From: Caldilineaceae bacterium
GTDB lineage: Bacteria; Chloroflexota; Anaerolineae; Caldilineales; Caldilineaceae
Reading direction: 5' to 3'
Assembly (NCBI GenBank): GCA_022821585.1
Contig: JAJEDI010000058.1
Coordinates: 29,466-93,465, forward strand
DNA: 64,000 nt
Each line of letters begins with the position of its first letter. Within the stretch, counting starts at the first letter, position 1. This document shows, piece after piece, positions 42,593 to 52,605 of the stretch. Both the position numbers and the translations under genes were made by a program. Below the pieces are notes generated by a model that saw only the letters and a program-made list of their open reading frames with translations, made no database searches and was not told the origin of the DNA.

Positions 42593-42886
42593 ATGGATCG
42601 CCAGATGTCCGAACTGATCAACTCCCTCTCCGCTACCATCGCCGACCGCAAGGCCAATCCGACCCAGGAATCATACACGGCCCGCCTTATGGCCGAGGGT
42701 ACCGGCAAAATCGCCCAGAAAGTCGGTGAAGAAGCAGTCGAAGTCGTTGTCGCCGCCCTCGAAGAAAGCGACGGGCGCCTCGTCTCTGAAATGGCCGATC
42801 TCTTCTACCACAGCCTCGTACTCCTCGAGCAGCGCGGGCTCTCCTGGCCAGACGTAGAAGCCGAGCTGGCGCGCCGTTTCAAATAG
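42593..42886 (+). CDS. hisE: phosphoribosyl-ATP pyrophosphatase
   Basis: HisE hydrolyses phosphoribosyl-ATP to phosphoribosyl-AMP in the second histidine step. The 97-residue helical protein has the MazG-like metal pattern: KVGEEAVEVVVAAL and EMADLFYHSLVLL. It is usually fused to or beside hisI, which is absent from the window. The start may be ATG 42593 or ATG 42605 (MSELINSL). It ends the plus-strand his series. Confidence 0.95.
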   Translation: MDRQMSELINSLSATIADRKANPTQESYTARLMAEGTGKIAQKVGEEAVEVVVAALEESDGRLVSEMADLFYHSLVLLEQRGLSWPDVEAELARRFK

Positions 42887-43159
42887 GCGTCAACTGTATC
42901 GACCCTGCCTTAGCCAAAACACAACCCTGATTCAGACTGCACAAACCGTTTCACTCCCGTCTCCCTATTCCCAGGCTTCAGCCGTCAAACTGCCTCTCAC
43001 CCCCGCCCCCCAACCCCTTCCAATTCGCGCCCCCTTCCCGGCCGGTGGTAAAATGGACCACGGTGATTCAAGCTGTTCTTACTTTTGGCAGGAGCGGAAT
43101 ACTATCGCGACATCAGACGAAACGTTAGCAGAATCCACAAAGCTCCGGGAGGAAATCTG
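42887..43159. other. gap between the histidine and purine gene series
   Basis: The region is C-rich and shows no gene. A TAAAAT hexamer at 43049 might be the guaB -10 box, but no good -35 accompanies it. Confidence 0.35.
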
Positions 43160-44767
43160 ATGACTGTTCCTGTAATGAAAAGTACACGCAACGGTTCTTC
43201 CTTCGCCCCAAAGTCCGAATCGGAAGATACGCCCCAAGTCGGAGACACGCTGTCCGCTGCAGGCCTCTCTCTGACTGACACCATGTTCACCCGCAATGCG
43301 ATGACCTTCGACGACGTTCTGCTCGTACCCGGTTTCGCCGAATTGCTGCCCTCCGACGTCGACATCAGAACACAACTCCATCCCAAGCTCGCACTCAATA
43401 TCCCGCTCATCAGTGCCGCCATGGATACGGTCACCGAGGCGGACCTGGCCATCGCCCTCGCCCGGCAAGGTGGGCTGGGTGTCATTCACCGTAATCTCTC
43501 GGTGACGCAGCAGGCAGAAGAGGTCGACAAAGTCAAACGCAGCGAGAGCGGTATGATCGTCGATCCAATCACTCTGCGAGCCGAAAACACACTGGCCGAC
43601 GCCGAAGCCGTCATGAGCCGTTACCATATCAGCGGCGTACCTATCACCGACGACGACAACCTGCTGCTGGGCATTTTGACCAACCGCGATGTTCGCTTCG
43701 CCACCGACCACCAGCGCCCGATCTCCGAGTATATGGTTTCGGAGAACCTGATTACCGCCCAGCTCGGCACGACCCTGGACGAGGCGCAGGAGATCCTGCA
43801 TCGCTACCGCATCGAAAAACTGCCCCTTGTCGACGCCAACGGCTACCTCAAAGGGCTTATTACCTATAAGGACATTCTCAAACGGCAGGACTTCCCTCAC
43901 TCCGCCAAAGACGACCGCGGCCGCCTGCTGGTCGCCGGCGCAATCGGCGTCGGCGCACCGGGTCTGCAGCGCGCCGAGAGCCTCGTCAACGCCGGCGTGG
44001 ATGCGCTTGCCGTCGACACCGCCCACGGACATACACAGGGCGTCATCGACACTGTGAGAGCGGCTCGCGCGCGTTACCCCGAACTGCCCATTCTCGCCGG
44101 TAATGTCGTTACCGCCGAGGGCGTTCAGATGCTGACCGAAGCCGGCGCCAACGTGGTCAAAGTCGGTGTCGGCGCCGGCTCAATCTGCACGACCCGCATC
44201 GTTTCCGGCGCCGGCATGCCCCAGCTCACCGCCATCTCCACCTGTGCCGAAGCCGCCCAATCCTGCGGTGTTTCCTTGATCGCCGACGGTGGTATCCGCT
44301 ACAGCGGAGATATCACCAAAGCCCTTGCGTGCGGCGCCTCCGCCGTGATGCTGGGCGGCCTCCTCGCCGGCCTCCACGAGTCCCCAGGTGAAATCGTCAT
44401 CCGCGAGGGCCGTTCCTTCAAAGAGTACCGGGGCATGGGCAGCATCGGCGCCATGAAGGGCCGTGCCGCCGACCGCTATGCCAGCGCACAGTCGCTCAAC
44501 GGCGCTTCACCTGATATCGGCGGCAAGACCGTACCCGAAGGCATCGAGGGTCAGGTGCCCTACAAGGGATTCCTTAACGAGTTCGTCTTCCAGCTCCTGG
44601 GCGGCCTTCGTTCGGGCATGGGCTACGTAGGCGCGCAGAACCTGCCCGACCTGTGGCGCAAGGCCCGCTTCGTGCGCATAAGCCCGGCAGGATACCAGGA
44701 AAGCCATCCGCACAGCGTCGTCATTACCAAAGAGGCGCCCAACTACCAAGTGAATCCAGGGAACTAG
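43160..44767 (+). CDS. guaB: inosine-5'-monophosphate dehydrogenase
   Basis: IMPDH oxidises IMP to XMP with NAD+, the committed step to GTP. The 535-residue product has the catalytic Cys343 ([13 protein letters not shown]), a CBS-domain pair (about residues 135-250, [17 protein letters not shown] and [14 protein letters not shown]), and the C-terminal [11 protein letters not shown] flap. A ~40-residue N-terminal extension precedes the usual FDDVLLVPG start. ATG 43160 is chosen for the GGGAGGAAA upstream. The purA start is 1 base after its stop, so the two branch enzymes from IMP are cotranscribed. Confidence 0.97.
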   Translation: MTVPVMKSTRNGSSFAPKSESEDTPQVGDTLSAAGLSLTDTMFTRNAMTFDDVLLVPGFAELLPSDVDIRTQLHPKLALNIPLISAAMDTVTEADLAIALARQGGLGVIHRNLSVTQQAEEVDKVKRSESGMIVDPITLRAENTLADAEAVMSRYHISGVPITDDDNLLLGILTNRDVRFATDHQRPISEYMVSENLITAQLGTTLDEAQEILHRYRIEKLPLVDANGYLKGLITYKDILKRQDFPHSAKDDRGRLLVAGAIGVGAPGLQRAESLVNAGVDALAVDTAHGHTQGVIDTVRAARARYPELPILAGNVVTAEGVQMLTEAGANVVKVGVGAGSICTTRIVSGAGMPQLTAISTCAEAAQSCGVSLIADGGIRYSGDITKALACGASAVMLGGLLAGLHESPGEIVIREGRSFKEYRGMGSIGAMKGRAADRYASAQSLNGASPDIGGKTVPEGIEGQVPYKGFLNEFVFQLLGGLRSGMGYVGAQNLPDLWRKARFVRISPAGYQESHPHSVVITKEAPNYQVNPGN

Positions 44768-44768
44768 A

Positions 44769-46046
44769 ATGACTGTAACTGCCGTTGTCGGCGCCCAGTG
44801 GGGTGATGAGGGAAAAGGTCGCATCGTCGATTACCTGGCCAAACGGGCCAACTACGTCATACGCTTTCAAGGGGGCGACAACGCCGGGCATACCGTCGTC
44901 AACGACTACGGCAAAACAGTACTCCATATCATTCCCTGCGGTATCTTCTACCCGAACGTCCACAACATCATCGGCACCGGCTGCGTCGTCAACCCGCAGT
45001 CGTTGCTGGAAGAGATCGCCCACCTCAAATCGATCGGCGTCAGCTGCGACCGCCTCTGGATAAGCAGCCGCGCCCAGATGGTGATGCCCTACCATCGCAC
45101 GCTCGACGAGCTCGAGGAGCAGGCTCGCGGCGCCGACACAATCGGCACCACGATGCGCGGGGTCGGCCCGGCCTACAGCGACAAGGCTACCCGCTCCGGC
45201 CTGCGCATCGGTGATCTTCTCCAGACCGACTGGCTGGAGGGCCGGCTGGACGGCGCTCTTCGCACCATCAACCAGAAGCTGACGATTCTTGGCGGGCAGC
45301 CCGTCGACGGCCGCGACATGTTCGACCTCCTGATGGAGTACCGCCTGCAGCTGGCCCCCCGTATCGTCGACACCGCGCCCATCCTGCGCATGGCGCTGGA
45401 AGCAAACAACGATATCCTGCTCGAAGGCCAGCTCGGCGTCATGCGTGACCTCGATTGGGGCATCTACCCCTACGTCACCAGCAGCCATCCCACCGCCGCC
45501 TTCGCTCCCTCCGGCGCCGGCCTGCCGGCCGGTTCCCTCGACGAAGTCTTCGGCGTCTGCAAAGCCTACAGCACCTGCGTCGGCGACGGCCCCTTCCCAG
45601 TTGAGTTGCACGACGACATCGGTAAGCGCATGCAGGACGTCGGCCAGGAGTTCGGCGCGACCACCGGCCGCCCGCGTCGCTGCGGGTGGTTCGACGGCGT
45701 CGCCATTCGCTACGCCGCCTGGCTCAACGGCATGACCGGCCTCGCCATCACCAAACTGGACGTCCTCGACGGTATCGAAACGCTCAAAATCTGCACAGGC
45801 TACCGCCTCGAGGACGGCACCGTGCTCACCGACACCGTCCCCGACACCTCTCTGCTCATGCGTGCGCAACCCCTCTGGGAGGAGATGCCGGGCTGGGATG
45901 GACCCACAACCGGCTGCGGCAGTTGGGCGGCGCTGCCCGCCCAGGCACGGGACTACGTAAACCGCATCTCCGAGCTGGCCGGCGTGCCCGTCTCCTACGT
46001 CTCCGTCGGCCCGGAACGGGACAATATGTTCGGCCGCGGCGGGTAG
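44769..46046 (+). CDS. purA: adenylosuccinate synthetase
   Basis: PurA joins IMP and aspartate with GTP to make adenylosuccinate, the first AMP-branch step. The 425-residue product begins with the GTP loop [16 protein letters not shown]. It retains [27 protein letters not shown] and the C-terminal SVGPERDNM. It is coupled to guaB by a 1-base gap. purB, the next enzyme, lies 5 kb downstream, beyond two ABC transporter genes and a toxin-antitoxin pair. Confidence 0.97.
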   Translation: MTVTAVVGAQWGDEGKGRIVDYLAKRANYVIRFQGGDNAGHTVVNDYGKTVLHIIPCGIFYPNVHNIIGTGCVVNPQSLLEEIAHLKSIGVSCDRLWISSRAQMVMPYHRTLDELEEQARGADTIGTTMRGVGPAYSDKATRSGLRIGDLLQTDWLEGRLDGALRTINQKLTILGGQPVDGRDMFDLLMEYRLQLAPRIVDTAPILRMALEANNDILLEGQLGVMRDLDWGIYPYVTSSHPTAAFAPSGAGLPAGSLDEVFGVCKAYSTCVGDGPFPVELHDDIGKRMQDVGQEFGATTGRPRRCGWFDGVAIRYAAWLNGMTGLAITKLDVLDGIETLKICTGYRLEDGTVLTDTVPDTSLLMRAQPLWEEMPGWDGPTTGCGSWAALPAQARDYVNRISELAGVPVSYVSVGPERDNMFGRGG

Positions 46047-46207
46047 CCTTCCTGTAGTAGAGACGCCGCCGGCAGCCGGGCAACACCTTCCGAATCCTGG
46101 GCCAAAGTCAGCCAAGTCCCCGACTCACGGCGCAACAACTGAAACCATTTTTCCCGTCTTCGCACCAGGCGCGCTGAAGCTTACGTCCAGCTCTGGGAGC
46201 GGCCTCG

Positions 46208-48124
46208 ATGTTCGACTCTGTTGAATGCAAGCCGAACGTGCAGCCATTGCAGGAGACCGCGCGCATCCTCCGGCTGGCCGTACGTCTTGTATGGCGCTCC
46301 AGTCCCCGTCTCCTGGTTGGATTCATCATGTTGATGTTGTTGCAGGCGCTTCTGGTTCCTCTCCAGCTCGCGCTGACACGCGTGGTGATCGACCGCGCCG
46401 CGTTCGACTTGGGTCTGCTCCAAGAACTGGACTCCGCGGCGGCTCTGTTTCCTCTTCTGGTTTGGATCGGGTTGACTGCGGCGGTACTGGCTTTGGGCCA
46501 ACTCATCCAGCCCTTTTCTTCGACGTTTCAGGGCTTGGCCGCTGACCGGCTCACCGGCTATGTGACAGAGCAGATCATTCGCGCCGCCAACCGTCTGCAA
46601 GGCCTGGCTCGCTTCGAGGATCCTGACTTTGCTGACGACCTCCAGCGGGCCCGCAAACGTTCCACGCGCGGCGCGTTGGACCTGACAATTTATGTGGGGC
46701 GTGCGGCGATAGAACTCTTCACTGCCGCCGCCTTGGCACTGGTACTGTTTGCACTGCATCCCCTCTTCCCGTTCCTTCTGATCCTGGCCACGCTGCCGCA
46801 GATGAAGCGGCAATGGGAATACAGCGAACGTACAATCAGCCATCTCTATATCCAGACTCCGGAATCGCGCCGCCTCGAATATAGCCGCCAGGTTCTTCTG
46901 ACCCCGGACGCCGCCAAAGATGTACATCTATACGGGATGGGGCCGTTCTTTCGCCGGCGATACGATTCCATTTTCGCCAGTACGACAGAGTCACTCAACC
47001 GGATGCGCAGGCCTCTGGCCGCCAAAGTAGCGCTGGCCGCTACCCTGGCCACCGTTGCCTCATCTGCTGTCTACGTCTATGTCGCCTGGATGATCCTGCA
47101 AGGTGAACGCACCGTCGGCGACCTGGCGCTTTACGGTGGCGCCGCCACCGTTCTGCAGGTGAACCTGATTGCCCTGGGCGCCGAGATCGGACTCCTGCCG
47201 CTTGTGCTGGGCTATCTGCCCAGCCTGTTTCGAATTTTCGATGCGCCCCCTGATCTACCACAGCGCGGCGCGTCTTTCGACAAGACAGCCGCGTCCTCCG
47301 ACGGGCCGCTGCCTGCTGATACCGGAAAGGCGGCCCACTCTATCCGGTTACAGAGCATTGCCTTCGAAAACGTCTCCTTCACCTATCCGGGCAGCTCCGA
47401 CCAGGTGCTGCGCGACCTTTCTTTTGCCATGGCTCCTGATGAGTGTGTGGCCCTTGTTGGCCGCAACGGTGCTGGCAAGACTACGATTGTCAAACTGCTT
47501 CTGCGGCTGTACGACCCAACCTCCGGCCGCATCCTGTTGAACGGCGTCGACCTGCGGGATTACGATCTGAACGAGTTGCGCCGCCAGATGGGCGTCATCT
47601 TTCAGGACTTCGTTCGCTACGAACTGACCGCCGGCGAGAATATCGGTATGGGCCAGCTCGAGCTCCGCCAAGACGCAGCTCGTCTCTCCAGCGCAGCAGA
47701 GCGCGCCAGCGCCGCTGAACTGGTGGGCCGGCTTCCGGACGGGCTGAACACACAACTGGGTCGTGAATTTGGCGGCCGCGAACTCTCAGATGGGGAGTGG
47801 CAGAAGCTGGCCCTCTCCAGAGCCTATCTTCGCGACGCCCAGCTTCTCGTCCTTGACGAACCCACAGCCTCGCTCGACGTGCAGACCGAGTACGAGATCT
47901 ACACGCGCTTTCACGAGCTCACCCGCGATCGCATTACGCTCCTGATCAGCCACCGATTCTCCACCGTGCGCATGGCCGACCGCATTCTATACCTGGCAGA
48001 CGGGCGTATCCATGAAGCCGGCTCCCACGCCGAACTGATCGACCGCAACGGCGAGTACGCCCGCCTCTATCGCCTCCAGGCCGCCCAATTTCTGGACCAG
48101 GGCCAAGCGGACACGACCCCATGA
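46208..48124 (+). CDS. ABC exporter half-transporter, subunit A (TMD-NBD)
   Basis: The 638-residue product has an N-terminal membrane domain of about six segments (residues ~30-330) and a C-terminal ATPase. Walker A is VGRNGAGKTT, the signature is LSDGEWQK, Walker B is LLVLDEPTA, and the H-loop is ISHRFSTVR. The signature differs from LSGGQ (SDGE) and is shared in style by its partner. It overlaps the next ABC gene by 4 bases (ATGA), so the two probably form a heterodimeric exporter. The substrate is unknown, with no peptide precursor or processing peptidase nearby. Confidence 0.92.
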   Translation: MFDSVECKPNVQPLQETARILRLAVRLVWRSSPRLLVGFIMLMLLQALLVPLQLALTRVVIDRAAFDLGLLQELDSAAALFPLLVWIGLTAAVLALGQLIQPFSSTFQGLAADRLTGYVTEQIIRAANRLQGLARFEDPDFADDLQRARKRSTRGALDLTIYVGRAAIELFTAAALALVLFALHPLFPFLLILATLPQMKRQWEYSERTISHLYIQTPESRRLEYSRQVLLTPDAAKDVHLYGMGPFFRRRYDSIFASTTESLNRMRRPLAAKVALAATLATVASSAVYVYVAWMILQGERTVGDLALYGGAATVLQVNLIALGAEIGLLPLVLGYLPSLFRIFDAPPDLPQRGASFDKTAASSDGPLPADTGKAAHSIRLQSIAFENVSFTYPGSSDQVLRDLSFAMAPDECVALVGRNGAGKTTIVKLLLRLYDPTSGRILLNGVDLRDYDLNELRRQMGVIFQDFVRYELTAGENIGMGQLELRQDAARLSSAAERASAAELVGRLPDGLNTQLGREFGGRELSDGEWQKLALSRAYLRDAQLLVLDEPTASLDVQTEYEIYTRFHELTRDRITLLISHRFSTVRMADRILYLADGRIHEAGSHAELIDRNGEYARLYRLQAAQFLDQGQADTTP

Positions 48125-49986
48125 ATCCGTTCACACGAACCGGCGACGCTGTGGGAAACCTGCTCCAATCCGTCGCCGGCGCTTTTCACGGCCTGTCAGC
48201 CAACCTGACTACCTGGAGGCGTGGTCTGGCGCTGGTAATGATGGCCGCGCCCCGAATCGTTGTCGTCTATCTTGCGATCGTGTTCGTCATCAGCCTCGTG
48301 CCGGTACTGCAGGTATGGCTCCTGAGGCTGGTGGTTGACAGTCTGGCTGTCGCCGCGGCTGTCGTAGAGGGCAGCGCTTCCACAGTGTTGGCGCTTGCTG
48401 TTCTCTATGCCTTGACCTATGTCATACCTGCTGGCCTTGAACCAATCCTTCAGATGCTGAACGTCTGGCTGGAAGATCGCGCGGTGGGCGAAATAGACCG
48501 GCGCCTGATGGATGCCGGCATACGCCTGACAGACCTGGTGCAGATTGAGCGTCCTCCTTTCCAGGATCAGTTGCGACTCGTTCAGGATTCCATATTTTTT
48601 CTGCCGCGGCTTATTGATTACCTACGGATGGGTCTTGGCACGGCGCTTACCTTGGGAGGCATGCTCCTCCTGCTTGCCGGCCTGCACCCGCTCCTTCCCC
48701 TGCTGTTGGCGGTACTTAGCCTGCCCCACCTCTTCAGTGAGAAGCGTCTGCAGGAAATAAGATACCAGTCAATGGTCGACCGTTCGCGTGCGGCGCGGGA
48801 GATGCGCTACTGCGCGCGCATCACCACTGAGCCGGCCGCTGCCAAAGAGATTCGCGTCTTCGGACTGGGCGGCTTCTTCCTGCGCCGCTTTCGCTCGCGG
48901 TTCGCTACGGCATATGAGGAGATGCGCCGGGTCCGCCTGACGCATTTGCGCGCGTCCGCGGCGTTCACCGCGCTCCATGCGCTGGCGCTTGCAGGCGGCT
49001 TCTGGTACGTGGCCGTCCAGGCCCGCGCCGGTCAACTCACCTTGGGCGATATCGCTCTCTATATCGGTGTTGTGATTCAGACGCAAGCCCTCCTTCAAAA
49101 CCTGGTCTTCTGGTTTGGCTTCCAATACGAGATTCTTCTGCACATGCGCGGACTGTTTACCTTCCTGGATCAAGCGAAACCGGCCATTTCGCTTCCGCCG
49201 CCTCGAGAAGGGCGCCAGGCGCCCACTGAATTGCATCAGGGGATCGAACTGCGGGGAATCCATTTCCAGTATCCTGAGGGCACGCTGCCCGTGCTGGAAG
49301 ACGTCAGCGCACGGCTGCCCAATGCCGCTGTGACCGCTCTGGTCGGGGCGAACGGCGCCGGCAAGAGTACGCTCGTCAAGCTGCTGACCCGCATGTACGA
49401 CCCCGACTCTGGCGAGATCCACGTCGATGGCGTCTCCCTTGCCCTGTATGACATGCCGTCACTGCGGGGCCGGATCGCCGTCCTCTACCAGGATTTCACT
49501 CGCTTTGCGTTGACTCTTCGGGAAAACATCGAATTGGGTGCGGTCGCGCCGCAAGAAGATGGCCTCCAAATGGAAGAAGCCGCGCGCTGGTCAGGCGCCG
49601 ATGGTGTGGCTGCCGGGTTGCCGCAGGGGTATGACACGCCTTTGACCCGGCGCTTTCGTGGTGGTGTAGACCTGTCCGGCGGGGAATGGCAGAAGGTCGC
49701 CTTGGCGCGAACCTTCGTGCGCGATGCCGCACTCGTAATCCTCGACGAGCCGACCGCAGCGCTGGATGCCGAGGCCGAATTCCGCCTTTTCGAACGCTTC
49801 CGCCAGCTTGTCGCCGGCAAGACCGCGCTGATAATCAGCCACCGCTTCTCCACCGTGCGTATGGCCGACCACATCCTGGTGCTCGAAGCCGGGCGTATAA
49901 CCGAAGCTGGCAGCCATGATGACCTGATCTCTCTGGGCGGCCGCTATGCCGAGCTCTTCGAGATGCAGGCTGGTCGGTACAGGTAA
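48121..49986 (+). CDS. ABC exporter half-transporter, subunit B (TMD-NBD)
   Basis: The 621-residue product is built like its neighbour: six membrane segments (about residues 30-330) and an ATPase with Walker A VGANGAGKST, signature LSGGEWQK, Walker B LVILDEPTA and ISHRFSTVR. Its signature keeps the second Gly that the partner replaces with Asp. Asymmetric ATP sites are common in heterodimeric exporters. It starts inside the stop of subunit A. Confidence 0.92.
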   Translation: MNPFTRTGDAVGNLLQSVAGAFHGLSANLTTWRRGLALVMMAAPRIVVVYLAIVFVISLVPVLQVWLLRLVVDSLAVAAAVVEGSASTVLALAVLYALTYVIPAGLEPILQMLNVWLEDRAVGEIDRRLMDAGIRLTDLVQIERPPFQDQLRLVQDSIFFLPRLIDYLRMGLGTALTLGGMLLLLAGLHPLLPLLLAVLSLPHLFSEKRLQEIRYQSMVDRSRAAREMRYCARITTEPAAAKEIRVFGLGGFFLRRFRSRFATAYEEMRRVRLTHLRASAAFTALHALALAGGFWYVAVQARAGQLTLGDIALYIGVVIQTQALLQNLVFWFGFQYEILLHMRGLFTFLDQAKPAISLPPPREGRQAPTELHQGIELRGIHFQYPEGTLPVLEDVSARLPNAAVTALVGANGAGKSTLVKLLTRMYDPDSGEIHVDGVSLALYDMPSLRGRIAVLYQDFTRFALTLRENIELGAVAPQEDGLQMEEAARWSGADGVAAGLPQGYDTPLTRRFRGGVDLSGGEWQKVALARTFVRDAALVILDEPTAALDAEAEFRLFERFRQLVAGKTALIISHRFSTVRMADHILVLEAGRITEAGSHDDLISLGGRYAELFEMQAGRYR

Positions 49987-50312
49987 GAACTGTAGGTCGT
50001 GGAGAGTCGGGTCTTATACAGAATTTCCTCACCAAGAGGCCAATTCAAGAGATTGGCAGTTTCTTGGTGGGGAGGTGCGCTACCCTTTGGCATGCGGCAG
50101 TCCAGATGAGATTCTGGTTTCGGGATTCACAAACTTGCTCTCTCATGCATTTGGTATGAGTCTTCCAAAAGGCGATAATGTCAGGAGGTTCTAGGTTTTC
50201 TTGAGAGGCTGGAAGGGCTTGGCGAATTCTTCTGAAACTCGCGAGTCGTTAGAACGCCCGTTCCTGCCCGCGACGTGTAGAGACTGTTCTCCTCCAATGC
50301 GGGTTCAAATAA
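49987..50312. other. gap with a long imperfect hairpin, no gene
   Basis: An 8-bp stem CACCAAGA (50030-50037) / TCTTGGTG (50062-50069) encloses a second stem CCAAT / ATTGG. It lies about 45 bases after the ABC gene stop and lacks a T tract. It could be a processing site, or a transcript end for the purine/ABC unit. Nothing else is recognisable up to the nucleotidyltransferase gene. Confidence 0.45.
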
Positions 50313-50666
50313 GTGCCTTTTGATACCAGCGTCTTAGACGAAGCAATCGAGCGGCGTTCCAAACGTTTGGAAAAGGAGCGGAAGCGCCTCTTCGCGCAGA
50401 CTATCGCCCTTCTCGATATGCACGGCAGTCATTTCGGAATCCGTTCCGCCTACATTTTCGGTTCCTTGGCAGAGCCCCGCCGATTCCGCGAGCACTCAGA
50501 CGTAGACATCGCTATCGAGACCAGCCGCCCCGAACTGTTGTCCGAAGCCATTGGGCGATTTTCGTCGCTGCTGGAAAGGGACGTCGATCTGGTAGACCTT
50601 TCCGTCGTCCGATTTGCCGACCGTATCCGTCGCGAAGGAGTGCCTTGGACACCCAAGAGTTCTTAA
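50313..50666 (+). CDS. MNT-type minimal nucleotidyltransferase (MntA-like antitoxin)
   Basis: The 117-residue product has the pol-beta nucleotidyltransferase motif G50-S51 ... D63-V-D65 (YIFGSLAEP, HSDVDIAI), with 11 residues between GS and DxD, and a third acidic block VDLVDLS. In MntA-HepT pairs the nucleotidyltransferase AMPylates the HEPN toxin and neutralises it. The start is GTG 50313. It overlaps the HEPN gene by 22 bases, as expected for a toxin-antitoxin operon. Confidence 0.88.
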   Translation: MPFDTSVLDEAIERRSKRLEKERKRLFAQTIALLDMHGSHFGIRSAYIFGSLAEPRRFREHSDVDIAIETSRPELLSEAIGRFSSLLERDVDLVDLSVVRFADRIRREGVPWTPKSS

Positions 50667-51118
50667 GCCTTGAATCAGACATTACTACACAGCTCGCAGT
50701 CATCGACAATGTTTTCGCAGACATCGAAGACCGAACACAGGGCTTTGACATCAGTGACACTCGCCACGTTGAGAGCGTAGCCTATCAGATTCACAACGCT
50801 TACAGTGCTACCGAGGAACTCCTGCGTTTGATAGCAAACTACTTTGAAAATCAGATTGGCGATGCTCCTCGATGGCATTCTGCTCTTATTCGGCGGATGA
50901 CTCAACCTGTCCCAGGCGTGCGTCCGGCCCCATTGACCAAAGAGGCATTTCTACTTCTCGACACTTTGCGCGGCTTTCGTCACTTCTTTCGCCATGCTTA
51001 TGCCTCGACCATCGATCCCACACTGCTTCAGGCCAATCTCCAGGTCGCGCGCCAGGCGCACAGTTTACTTCATCGAGACATGTCCGATTTCCTGGACCAA
51101 CTAAGGCCGGAAAAATGA
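50645..51118 (+). CDS. HEPN-domain toxin-like protein (HepT-like)
   Basis: The 157-residue helical product has the HEPN RNase motif R112-x4-H117-x-Y119 (RHFFRHAY). The Tyr is the residue modified by MntA in characterised pairs. It probably cleaves RNA when not neutralised. It begins at TTG 50645 inside the end of the nucleotidyltransferase gene. At 157 residues it is slightly longer than typical HepT (~130-140). The pair sits between the ABC exporter and purB. Confidence 0.85.
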   Translation: MDTQEFLSLESDITTQLAVIDNVFADIEDRTQGFDISDTRHVESVAYQIHNAYSATEELLRLIANYFENQIGDAPRWHSALIRRMTQPVPGVRPAPLTKEAFLLLDTLRGFRHFFRHAYASTIDPTLLQANLQVARQAHSLLHRDMSDFLDQLRPEK

Positions 51119-51203
51119 GAGAAGAGGAGCAGAGCCGCAGAAAAGTGGCCGCAGAGGATACCTCTCACGCCTCACTCCTCTCCGCCCTCTCCTCCCCCCG
51201 CCC

Positions 51204-52604
51204 ATGACCACCTTCACCCACGAGTCCTACCTCTCCCCGCTGACCTGGCGCTACGGCAGCGAGACCATGCGCCGCATTTGGAGCGAGGCTGAAAAGCGTC
51301 GACTTATGCGTCGCGTCTGGGTCGCGCTCGCAGAGGCCCAATACGAGGCCGGGCTGGTCACAGCCATGCAGGTGGCCGACCTGCGCGCCCGCCAGGACCA
51401 CATCGACATAGAGCGCGCCCAGCAGATCGAAGAAGAGATCCGCCACGATCTCATGGCGGAGATCCGCACCTACGCCGAGCAGTGCCCTGTCGGCGGCCCC
51501 ATCATCCATCTCGGCGCCACATCGATGGACGTGCTTGACAACGTAGACGCCCTGCGCCTGCGTTCCGGCCTCGACCAGATCATCGAAAGGCTGCAGCGCT
51601 CTCTGGCCACACTGGCCGCACGCATCGCAGACGAAGCCGACACGCCCGCCATCGCCTTCACTCACATCCAGCCCGCCGAACCCACCACCGTCGGCTACCG
51701 CTTCGCCCAGCACGGCCAGGACCTGCTCGCCGACCTCGAAGAGCTGCAGCGCGTGCGCGACAATATCCGCGGCAAGGGCATGAAGGGCGCGGTCGGGACC
51801 AGCGCCAGCTACGCCCAGCTTCTCTCCGAAAGCGAGTCCACGCCCCGTCAGCTCGAAGAACGCGTGATGTCGAAGCTGGACCTGAAAGCCTACGAGGCCG
51901 CCACCCAGACCTACCCCCGCAAGCAGGACTGGCTCGTCGTCAACGCCCTGGCCGGGCTCTGCGCCAGCCTCCACAAGTTCGCCTTCGACCTACGCATTCT
52001 CCAGTCGCCCCCGTTCGGCGAATGGAGTGAACCATTTGGCTCCAGGCAGGTCGGGTCCAGTGCCATGCCATTCAAGCGCAACCCCATCGCTGCCGAAAAC
52101 ATCGACAGCCTCACGCGCCAAGTCGCGGCCCTGCCCCGCATCGCCTGGGACAACAGCGCTCTCAATTTGCTTGAGCGAACACTCGACGATTCCGCCAACC
52201 GGCGCCTCTACCTGCCCGAGGCCTTCCTCCTGACCGACGAGGTCATGATGCGCTGCCAGCGCCTCTTTGAGGGCGTGACCGTCTGGCCCGGTCCCACCGC
52301 CCGCAACCTGCGCGACTACGGCGTCTTCGCCGCCACCGAACGTCTGCTCATGGAAGCGGTCAAAGCCGGCGGCGACCGCCAGCGCCTGCATGAGCTGATC
52401 CGCGAACAGAGCCTGGTGGCATGGAAGGCCCTGCAGGAAGGAAAGCCCAATCCTCTCGTCGACAATCTGATGACCGATCCGCGTATCACCGACCTGATAC
52501 CGCCAGAACGCGCCCACAGCCTCTTGCAAGCATCCGCCTATGTGGGCGACGCGCCCCAACGCGCCCGAAAAATCGCCGCGGCAATCCACGACGCGGTCGG
52601 CTGA
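51204..52604 (+). CDS. purB: adenylosuccinate lyase
   Basis: PurB cleaves adenylosuccinate to AMP and SAICAR to AICAR. The 466-residue product carries the fumarase/lyase signature GSSAMPFKRNP near residue 286, an N-terminal SPLTWRYGSETM start, the HLGATSMDVLDN block and FTHIQPAEPTTVGYR. No ribosome binding site is visible before the ATG, where the sequence is CT-rich. The RlmM-like gene starts 1 base after its stop (TGA-A-ATG). Confidence 0.96.
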   Translation: MTTFTHESYLSPLTWRYGSETMRRIWSEAEKRRLMRRVWVALAEAQYEAGLVTAMQVADLRARQDHIDIERAQQIEEEIRHDLMAEIRTYAEQCPVGGPIIHLGATSMDVLDNVDALRLRSGLDQIIERLQRSLATLAARIADEADTPAIAFTHIQPAEPTTVGYRFAQHGQDLLADLEELQRVRDNIRGKGMKGAVGTSASYAQLLSESESTPRQLEERVMSKLDLKAYEAATQTYPRKQDWLVVNALAGLCASLHKFAFDLRILQSPPFGEWSEPFGSRQVGSSAMPFKRNPIAAENIDSLTRQVAALPRIAWDNSALNLLERTLDDSANRRLYLPEAFLLTDEVMMRCQRLFEGVTVWPGPTARNLRDYGVFAATERLLMEAVKAGGDRQRLHELIREQSLVAWKALQEGKPNPLVDNLMTDPRITDLIPPERAHSLLQASAYVGDAPQRARKIAAAIHDAVG

Positions 52605-52605
52605 A

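Noticed and set aside
44724..46115. 463-codon minus-strand frame opposite purA
   Set aside because: Antisense shadow; purA motifs are unambiguous on the plus strand.
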